A DNA stretch of 9,104 nt from Desulfuromonadaceae bacterium UBA5613. GTDB lineage: Bacteria; Desulfobacterota; Desulfuromonadia; Desulfuromonadales; UBA2197. The translations under genes and the position numbers were made by a program. Under the pieces are notes generated by a model. The model made no database searches. It was given only the letters and a program-made list of their open reading frames with translations, and was not told the origin of the DNA. Below, piece after piece: positions 4,396-9,104 of the stretch; the first letter of the stretch is position 1; every line of letters begins with the position of its first letter. Where the stretch lies: NCBI GenBank assembly GCA_002424625.1, contig DIKR01000015.1, positions 1 to 9,104 on the forward strand. The letters are read 5' to 3'.

Positions 4396-6786
4396 ATGGA
4401 CCGGATGTTTAACGTGTGGCCTGCCTCCCGCAGATGGATGACAGGTCAGACCCTTGTAGGGGTAATGCTTCTGGCTCTGTTCTCACCTGCTCGAGCTGCA
4501 GATTTCGAACATGTCATTATGGCCTTGACCCTGAACACGGAAAAGACAGGCGATGATTTTTTTCTCGTTGGCAACCACGGTGAAGTGCTGATCACCAGAG
4601 ACCAGTTGTCTGCCCTTGGGGTCACCCCCCTTGATCGTTGGCCGTTGTTATACATTGATGGCCGAAGCTACTACGCGCTGACAAGCCTGGCTCCCGAGAT
4701 AACATTCACTTTGGATATGTCTCGTGGAGAGATATCCCTGACCGCACAACCCGCACTGTTTCAAAAGCAGCAGGTCGAACTGTTAACGTATCGACGCAAC
4801 GTCGACGTCGTACGTTCGGAAGATCTCTCGCTGATCTTCAACTATCGTTTGTCCGCAGGGTACTCGAATAACGTGCAATTCGAGAACATGAGGGCCCCAT
4901 TGCAGCTCTCGCTTGGTCAAGGGTCCGTCTACGGGGTGACTGCATGGACTTACAGTATGGACAGGGACAAGTCCAGAGAATGGTCTCGACAAGGAACCAG
5001 CCTGCTTTATGACCGGCCCGCCAACCTGCAGCGTGCTGTGTTCGGTGATTTCAATGCTGCAAACGGACTGCTCGGCGGCAGCGGCAGTTTCGGGGGAGTC
5101 TCCTTCGGGCGGGCGTTCGGCATGGATCCCTACTTCAAAAAGTACTCCCTACCTCAATTCCAGGGCGTTCTCGATGTCCCGGCACAGGTGGACCTCTACC
5201 TTAATGACACTAAAATCAAAAGCCAGTCGTTGCGGCCTGGTGAATTCGTCCTAGGCTACATTCCCATTACCGGCGGCTACGGCGAAATGAAAGTCGTCAC
5301 CAGGGATGCTTTCGGAAGCGAGATCGAGACGCTACAGACTTACTACGTCAGCATGAGTCTGCTTACGCCGGGATTGCACGATTACAGCTACAATTTGGGT
5401 TTCCTCCGTATGGATCCCAGCGAAGATCTCTTCTCCTACGAGGATCTGAGCTTCCTCGGATATCACCGACTTGGGTTGACGCGCTGGTTCACGGGCGGAG
5501 TGAGGGGTGAGGCCGGCCATGATCTTTACAACCTGGCGCTGACGGCACAATTGCTTCTAGGCAACTACGGGGAAATCGACCTGGTAGCGGCGGCTAGTTC
5601 GGCACAAGGCCACGAGGGTGGCGCCATAGGCATGGCCTATCAGTTCATCCATAGAAAGTTCAACTTACGAACCTTTGCGAAGCAACAGGGGCGGCTCTAT
5701 TCAAACCTCTCCTTGGAGCCTGAAGATGACAGGGTGCGAACGGAGCTCAACCTGAATTTCGGTCTGCCCCTTGGATGGATCGGGTCGTTGAGTTTTGGCT
5801 ACAACTACAAGGACTACGAACGATCCGCGGATATCCGTACCCAGCGAATCTACTATTCGAAGAGGCTCACCAATGCTTTCAGCTTGAACGTTTCGGCCAG
5901 TCGGCAGGAGACAAGCGACCACGGCAATACCGACAACAGGGTCAAGCACGAGGTCTTCGTCGGATTAACCTGGCTGTTTGCTAAAGATGAGTTGGCACGC
6001 TATGACTACCGTAAGCAGGTTGACCGCCGTGAGGATACGCTGACCATACAAAAGAATCCGCCTGTTGGTAATGGCTTAAGCTATAACGTGCGAGCCGGTC
6101 AAAGGGATAATGACAATGAGGAAAGGCAGCTCGATAGTCGGTTTTCCTTCCGGGCTCCTTATGGCATTTACGAAGCTTGGTGCAGTCGCTACAAAGATGA
6201 GGATCGTTATTCCCTCTCCACTGCCGGGGCGGTTTCGGTGGTTGACAGCAAAGTTTATGTCACCAAGCCGGTCAACGATAGCCTTGTCGTGGTAAAAGTC
6301 TCCGAAATCCCGGATGTCGCAGTCAATCTGAATAATCAAGAATTTGGGCGAACCGACCGACGCGGCACTGTGGCTGTGACCGACGTGTATGCCTATCGTG
6401 ACAACCTTATATCAATCAGCGACCGGGACATCCCGATCAATTATCGCCTTACCAAAGTGCAGCAGTACGTGTCTCCCTATTCGCGCAGCGGTGGGGTCGT
6501 AGATTTTGCCGCAACCAAACTCCAAGGGTTGACCGGAAGTGTTTTTGTTGGAGTGGCAGAAGAAAGTAAGCCAGCCCAGTACGCTTTGCTGACACTTGAG
6601 GTTGCTGGGCATACGCAGGAATATGTGGTCGGCAAGGGGGGCGAGTTTTACCTCGAAAACGTTCCCCCGGGACAATATCGGGCGAACGTGCTGTTCGAAG
6701 AGAAACTTTGCCATTTTACGATGGAAATCCAACAAAGTGATGACATTTTGGTTGATCTGGGGACGTATGCCTGTGTTTATCCGTAG
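4396..6786 (+). CDS. Outer-membrane fimbrial usher (FimD/PapC superfamily)
   Basis: About 796 residues from ATG 4396 (ATG 4405 is equally possible). The frame is open further upstream but that region overlaps the chaperone and is not used. The signal peptide has an Arg-Arg n-region (ASRRWMTGQ) and a hydrophobic core ending SPARA|ADF. An N-terminal periplasmic domain (about 35-130) follows, with DDFFLV and EVLITRDQLSALGV. The beta-barrel starts around 150 (LIFNYRLSAGYS) and is interrupted at about 262-310 by the plug domain (VDLYLNDTKIKSQSLRPGEF, GGYGEMKVVTRDAFG). After that comes the typical YYVSMSLLTPGLHDYSYNLG barrel strand. C-terminal domains begin near 640 and 728 (QYALLTLEV, GEFYLENVPPGQY), and two Cys (KLCHF, YACVY) are likely paired. 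Length and domain order match intact archaic ushers. No strong ribosome binding site is present, so translation is probably coupled to the chaperone. The end overlaps the next pilin start by 20 bases. Confidence 0.92.
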   Translation: MDRMFNVWPASRRWMTGQTLVGVMLLALFSPARAADFEHVIMALTLNTEKTGDDFFLVGNHGEVLITRDQLSALGVTPLDRWPLLYIDGRSYYALTSLAPEITFTLDMSRGEISLTAQPALFQKQQVELLTYRRNVDVVRSEDLSLIFNYRLSAGYSNNVQFENMRAPLQLSLGQGSVYGVTAWTYSMDRDKSREWSRQGTSLLYDRPANLQRAVFGDFNAANGLLGGSGSFGGVSFGRAFGMDPYFKKYSLPQFQGVLDVPAQVDLYLNDTKIKSQSLRPGEFVLGYIPITGGYGEMKVVTRDAFGSEIETLQTYYVSMSLLTPGLHDYSYNLGFLRMDPSEDLFSYEDLSFLGYHRLGLTRWFTGGVRGEAGHDLYNLALTAQLLLGNYGEIDLVAAASSAQGHEGGAIGMAYQFIHRKFNLRTFAKQQGRLYSNLSLEPEDDRVRTELNLNFGLPLGWIGSLSFGYNYKDYERSADIRTQRIYYSKRLTNAFSLNVSASRQETSDHGNTDNRVKHEVFVGLTWLFAKDELARYDYRKQVDRREDTLTIQKNPPVGNGLSYNVRAGQRDNDNEERQLDSRFSFRAPYGIYEAWCSRYKDEDRYSLSTAGAVSVVDSKVYVTKPVNDSLVVVKVSEIPDVAVNLNNQEFGRTDRRGTVAVTDVYAYRDNLISISDRDIPINYRLTKVQQYVSPYSRSGGVVDFAATKLQGLTGSVFVGVAEESKPAQYALLTLEVAGHTQEYVVGKGGEFYLENVPPGQYRANVLFEEKLCHFTMEIQQSDDILVDLGTYACVYP

Positions 6787-7213
6787 TCTGATGATTTTTG
6801 TGTTTCTAGAATCAATGGCAGTGACCGCGCCCTTTGCACAGGAGTGCGCGATCATGACAACCGGCTTGAACTGGGGCATCTACGACCAACTCCAGAATCT
6901 GCCAACCTACGGTGAAGGGAGTCTGCGGGTCACCTGCGACAGGGATTTCCCTTATGCCATCCTCTTGGACGCGGGACAGCACTCTGGCGGCAGTTTTTCC
7001 CCAAGAAAAATGCAAAACGGTGGAAGGACCCTTGAATATTACCTGTTCACCGATGGTGCCCAAACCAAGCCATGGGGAGACGGTAAGGGTGGCAGTTATG
7101 TGCAAGCCGGAGCGGGAAGCGGTACTTACCCTATCTTCGGTGTGATTCCGCCGAGGCAGAACGTCCCCGTAGGCAGTTACGCCGACGCGGTGATCATAAC
7201 TGTGCAGTGGTGA
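6767..7213 (+). CDS. Spore coat U-domain pilin, probable tip subunit
   Basis: A 148-residue secreted protein. ATG 6767 lies within the last codons of the usher (20-base overlap) with a GGGGA sequence shortly upstream. The signal peptide MPVFIRSLMIFVFLESMAVT-APFA is followed by mature QECAIM. The SCPU pattern is clear: C27 and C57 as disulphide pair, LNWGIYD, SLRVTCDRDFPYAILLDAG, R-T-L-E-Y-Y-L-F, PWGDG and the end strand VGSYADAVIITVQW. Unlike the first pilin, almost no residues precede the first Cys in the mature form, so there is no donor strand for another subunit. A subunit that can only accept a strand would sit at the pilus tip, which also fits its last place in the operon. It has one domain, while the known CsuE tip adhesin has two. 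Receptor or surface specificity is unknown. Confidence 0.85.
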   Translation: MPVFIRSLMIFVFLESMAVTAPFAQECAIMTTGLNWGIYDQLQNLPTYGEGSLRVTCDRDFPYAILLDAGQHSGGSFSPRKMQNGGRTLEYYLFTDGAQTKPWGDGKGGSYVQAGAGSGTYPIFGVIPPRQNVPVGSYADAVIITVQW

Positions 7214-7398
7214 ATCTCCTTTGCTGAAAACTCACATTCCCACCAGCCCTTGTTATATCCCTGCAAAAGCGGCGTCACTTCGGCATACAGGGAGTCGCCG
7301 TCTCCTATCACAAGATTGAGTGGCCACATTTTGTTGCCGGCGCTGTCTGTCGCTGCCTGTCCAAAGACCAGCGAAGACATAACTCCTAAGCGTTGCAC
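7177..7398 (-). CDS. Doubtful small ORF, unidentified
   Basis: 73 codons from a GTG at 7398, or 67 from ATG 7380, which has AGGAG only two bases away (too close to be a good site). The stretch GDGDSLYAEVTPLLQGYNKG followed by WWECEF reads like real protein rather than random sequence, but I do not recognise the family. The last 12 codons lie antisense to the end of the tip pilin gene, so if it was once a gene its natural end has probably been replaced. The open frame extends upstream in Pro-rich sequence to a TAG near 7440. Treat it as a possible remnant. Confidence 0.22.
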   Translation of the reverse strand: MQRLGVMSSLVFGQAATDSAGNKMWPLNLVIGDGDSLYAEVTPLLQGYNKGWWECEFSAKEIHHCTVMITASA

Positions 7399-7547
7399 GC
7401 TATCCGCTGGCGGCTCAACTGGGTGGGGCGGCGCCGGCTCCTACTCCTCGACCTGTCCCGGCGGGCAGGCCAGGGCGGTGATACCCTTGCGCACCCGTCC
7501 CGTGCTCCAGATCCGGTCCATGACAGCGCTCCGCAGATGGCCCTCGG
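7214..7547. other. Gap without a supported gene between pilus operon and toxin gene
   Basis: No clear terminator follows the tip pilin stop. Apart from the doubtful minus-strand ORF at 7177-7398, a second short minus frame (about 7553-7453, containing MDRIWSTGRVRKGITALACP) begins right behind the toxin stop and ends at TAG. I do not recognise it. The plus-strand frame across the region has no ribosome binding site and no family resemblance. Base composition becomes more G+C-rich towards the right, consistent with a junction between the pilus region and the toxin-antitoxin region. Confidence 0.4.
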
Positions 7548-7847
7548 TTAGTGATAATCCTCTTCCCTTTGATGACGAACGGCGAGAATCGTGACGATGC
7601 CGTCTCCTTCGACTTCGAAGAGCGCGACGTAGCCGCGTACGCCGAAGGAGATGACCATCTCGCGCAGAAACGGGTTGTCGGGATCAGCTTTGCGGCAGGT
7701 GAACGGAAAATCTTGCAACAGGGCGATGCTTTTACGAATCGTTGCCAGCGCGTGCCGGGCCGCCGCCGGATCGCGCTCCGCCAGAAAAGCGAAGAGCCGC
7801 AGGAGATCGTCTCGCGCGGCTCTCGTGTAGCGAACCTGGTAGCTCAC
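7548..7847 (-). CDS. RelE/ParE-family toxin of a type II toxin-antitoxin pair
   Basis: A 99-residue basic-acidic mixed protein of the usual RelE/ParE length. The N-terminus MSYQVRYTRAARDDLLRLFA opens with the beta strand and long helix typical of the family. Then come RKSIALLQDFPFTCRK (second helix and turn), FLREMVISFGVRGYVALFEV and the closing strand IVTILAVRHQREEDY, matching the conserved end of ParE/RelE toxins. Members either cleave ribosome-bound mRNA or poison gyrase, and the sequence alone does not decide which. The start is GTG 7847, overlapping the antitoxin stop by four bases (GTGA), so translation is coupled and the antitoxin is made first. Composition is richer in G+C than the pilus genes. 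All family segments are present and there is no frameshift, so it is probably functional. Confidence 0.87.
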   Translation of the reverse strand: MSYQVRYTRAARDDLLRLFAFLAERDPAAARHALATIRKSIALLQDFPFTCRKADPDNPFLREMVISFGVRGYVALFEVEGDGIVTILAVRHQREEDYH

Positions 7848-8116
7848 GGGCGCAACGTGGCTTCGGCCCGCGCCACGATCCGCTCCATCTCCTCCAGCAC
7901 ATCATCGGCGGTGAAGTACTCGTCGGTGGCCCGCGCCTCGTCACGCGCCGCCAATCCCCTGGCGATGAACTCGCGTTGGGCGCGCCGGGCGCGAATGCTG
8001 GCCCGCAAAGCCTGTTCCATGAAGCCCGATAGAGTCTCCCCCTCGCGCAGGACGCTCTCCGCGTCGTGACGCAGCGTGGGATCGACACGCAGCGACGGCA
8101 TGCTGGCAGTTTTCAT
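7844..8116 (-). CDS. Ribbon-helix-helix antitoxin partner
   Basis: A 90-residue protein from ATG 8116, with AAGGAG six bases upstream. SLRVDPTLRHDAESVLREGE followed by TLSGFMEQALRASI is a ribbon-helix-helix DNA-binding domain (strand, helix, turn, helix; about residues 8-45). The Arg-rich linker and C-terminal helix (TADDVLEEMERIVARAEATL) would wrap the toxin. As in other RHH antitoxins it should form a dimer, neutralise the toxin encoded directly downstream, and repress its own promoter. An ATTGT-AGAA-ACAAT inverted repeat in the promoter is a candidate operator. Confidence 0.85.
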   Translation of the reverse strand: MKTASMPSLRVDPTLRHDAESVLREGETLSGFMEQALRASIRARRAQREFIARGLAARDEARATDEYFTADDVLEEMERIVARAEATLRP

Positions 8117-8146
8117 CGCTCACTCCTTGCGTTGCATTTGCATTAC

Positions 8147-8175
8147 ATTGTAGAAACAATACCCAACAAAAGCAA
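8147..8175 (-). promoter_or_regulatory. Promoter and candidate operator of the toxin-antitoxin operon
   Basis: On the minus strand TTGCTT (8175-8170) and TACAAT (8152-8147) are separated by 17 bases, a good sigma70 layout, with a leader of about 30 bases to the antitoxin ATG. The -10 box lies within the inverted repeat ATTGT-AGAA-ACAAT (8147-8160, plus strand), so a bound antitoxin would block polymerase. The repeat is short, so the operator role is inferred. Confidence 0.5.
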
Positions 8176-8210
8176 TCAACACTCGTCGCCCCCCGCCTCC
8201 TAACCTCAAA

Positions 8211-8402
8211 TCACGCCACCAACAACTGCCGCACGCTGGCTTCCATCAACGTCTCGCTCTGTTGCCAGGCCTGGTTGAGTTTGGCTTCGAGGGCGTCGCA
8301 CAGAGCGATGAGTTGGTCAACTTTGGCGATGATGCGGTGCTGTTCTTCAAAGGGTGGGACCGGAATAGCCAGCCCAGCAACAGACTCCGTATTGAAATGA
8401 GT
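8211..8402 (-). pseudogene. C-terminal fragment of a type I restriction specificity subunit (HsdS)
   Basis: The last 63 codons of an HsdS-like frame ending at TGA 8211-8213. The segment VAGLAIPVPPFEEQHRIIAK is the hallmark end of a target-recognition domain (I-P-V-P-P-x-x-E-Q). It is followed by the conserved coiled-coil helix VDQLIALCDALEAKLNQAWQ and a terminal SETLMEASVRQLL helix. Intact HsdS proteins have about 400-450 residues with two recognition domains; here everything upstream of about 8402 is missing and replaced by low-complexity G-rich sequence. The frame stays open to 8567 but with no family resemblance. No hsdM or hsdR is in the window. It is a dead remnant of a restriction system. 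Confidence 0.8.
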
Positions 8403-8756
8403 CAATGTCTGGGGATGGGGGGCCGGGGGGCATACACTTACGCACCTGTCAGCACATGTAGCGCCCAAGCCTAGCGTCACCATTCGGAACAGGCCAAAAA
8501 GACATCCACGGGCAAATTTGGCAAAGCTAGGGGCAATGGCTGGGACAGGGCTGGGACAAGTTCCCAATAGAAAACAAACAGAGGATCAGGCAAATCGCCT
8601 AACCCTCTGATTTTGTTTGGCTCCCCACGTCGGACGGTGATGGGCACTGGCAGGAGGGGCTTGAACTTCAGGCACCACCCACCGATCATCGGCCACAAAA
8701 TCGGCCAAAACTAACGCGCCGTTTTGTGTAGTTCGAAAAATATCATTTCATTACAG
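8403..8756. other. Gap without a gene; short repeats between two gene remnants
   Basis: No supportable gene. Noted are a G-rich stretch (about 8411-8430), an 11-base-period direct repeat of GGCTGGGACA (8538-8547 and 8549-8558), an interrupted hairpin (CAGAGG at 8579-8584 with CCTCTG at 8604-8609, and AGGC with GCCT inside it), and the repeat cluster at 8688-8728. The minus-strand frame at 8477-8698 resembles no family that I know. The position between two truncated genes suggests a recombination or former integration site. Confidence 0.4.
8688..8728. repeat. Tandem 12-mer and overlapping imperfect inverted repeat
   Basis: ATCGGCCACAAA (8688-8699) is followed directly by ATCGGCCAAAAC (8700-8711). 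Overlapping them, CACAAAA-t-CGGC (8694-8705) pairs with GCCGTTTTGTG (8718-8728) as an 11-bp stem with one bulged T and a 12-base loop. The cluster lies 30-70 bases before the truncated Fic frame. It could be a recombinase binding site, an insertion-sequence end or a terminator-like structure. Confidence 0.6.
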
Positions 8757-9104
8757 CATATTGCCCGCATCGACGGGCATGGTCTGTGGGCGGTGTCGCG
8801 AGGGTTTGCCCGCAACCGTGACGCCTACCTTGTCGCGCTGGCTGGCGCTGATGAGCACCGTCGCGGCGATCTTGACGGGCGCGGCAAGCTGTCGAACCAG
8901 GGGTTGCTCGACTTCTGCACCTTCTTTCTTCAAACGGCGCTCGACCAGATCGGCTTCATGGTCGGCCTGCTCGACCTCGATGGCCTGCAATGGCGGATGG
9001 CCGGTTACGTGGAGCGGCAGGCGAGCTTCGGCGAACTGGCGCCGGAATCGATCCACCTGCTGCGGGAGGCGCTGCTCCGCGGCGAGTTCCCCCGCGGGGA
9101 GGCG
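8757..9104 (+). pseudogene. Fic-family protein, C-terminal part, 5' truncated and running off the window
   Basis: 116 open codons to the window edge. LWAVSRGFARNRDAYLVALA, then the D-L-D-G-R-G-K-L-S segment, LLDFCTFFLQTALDQIGFMV and the end LLREALLRGEFPRGEA, follow the region downstream of the catalytic loop in Fic proteins that carry a C-terminal winged-helix domain. The catalytic HPFxDGNGR motif should lie about 20-30 residues before LWAVSRG. Instead the frame goes back only to IARIDGHG and then into unrelated sequence, with a stop at 8712-8714 and no start codon with a ribosome binding site. Fic enzymes AMPylate target proteins, and this copy could not. The true 3' end is outside the window. 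High G+C content differs from the pilus genes. Confidence 0.72.

Noticed and set aside
7250..7594. Plus-strand ORF of 114 codons
   Set aside because: No ribosome binding site, no family resemblance, and it runs antisense into the toxin gene end.
8589..8625. Integron attC-like site (GCCTAAC at about 8597)
   Set aside because: The first core motif fits RYYYAAC, but no proper GTTRRRY partner or the inner L boxes are found, and no integron cassette context exists.
8751..9056. Minus-strand ORF of 101 codons at the right edge
   Set aside because: The opposite strand carries the clear Fic-like sequence; the minus frame is its shadow.
1..9104. CRISPR arrays, tRNA or rRNA genes
   Set aside because: No regularly spaced repeats and no tRNA- or rRNA-like sequence were seen on either strand.

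Overview
This window looks like an accessory or island segment of a Gram-negative chromosome. The pointers are an outer-membrane usher pilus operon, Shine-Dalgarno-led genes in short operons, a probable selenocysteine-encoding gene, and a fragment resembling a di-haem cytochrome c peroxidase of the kind common in metal-reducing and sediment bacteria. Together these make a Desulfuromonadia/Geobacter-like (former deltaproteobacterial) host plausible, but the sequence does not prove it. The toxin-antitoxin and Fic-like segments at the right are visibly richer in G+C than the pilus genes, which suggests a mosaic origin.

Left part (about 150-2300, minus strand): a tight four-part gene cluster runs leftwards. 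It encodes a class I SAM methyltransferase, a half-length GtrA-like membrane protein, a second class I methyltransferase, and a carboxymuconolactone-decarboxylase/AhpD-like protein. The last reading frame is interrupted by one TGA. It continues in family-like sequence for 58 codons and has a bacterial SECIS-type hairpin just after the TGA, so I read it as a selenoprotein with a CxxU centre. The methyltransferase frame runs into this protein with no stop codon, so the two may be made as a fusion, separately, or both. A perfect 17-bp inverted repeat lies beyond the end of the cluster.

Middle-left (about 2366-2853, minus strand): this is gene debris. The N-terminal 50 residues of an ISNCY-like transposase abut, out of frame, the C-terminal 89 residues of a di-haem cytochrome c peroxidase-like protein.

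Centre (2888-7213, plus strand): a complete compact chaperone-usher pilus operon of the archaic (sigma, spore-coat-U domain) type. It has a sigma70-like promoter, a shaft pilin, an intrinsic terminator/attenuator, a periplasmic chaperone, an outer-membrane usher, and a second pilin whose mature form seems to lack a donor strand and so is probably the tip subunit. The attenuator would make pilin more abundant than the assembly machinery.

Right part (7214-9104): about 330 bases without a recognised gene, an intact RelE/ParE-type toxin with a ribbon-helix-helix antitoxin (minus strand, own promoter), the last 63 codons of a type I restriction specificity subunit, about 350 bases with short direct and inverted repeats, and the C-terminal part of a Fic-family protein that lacks its catalytic motif and runs off the window end. 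This resembles a worn-down defence/mobility region beside a working pilus operon.
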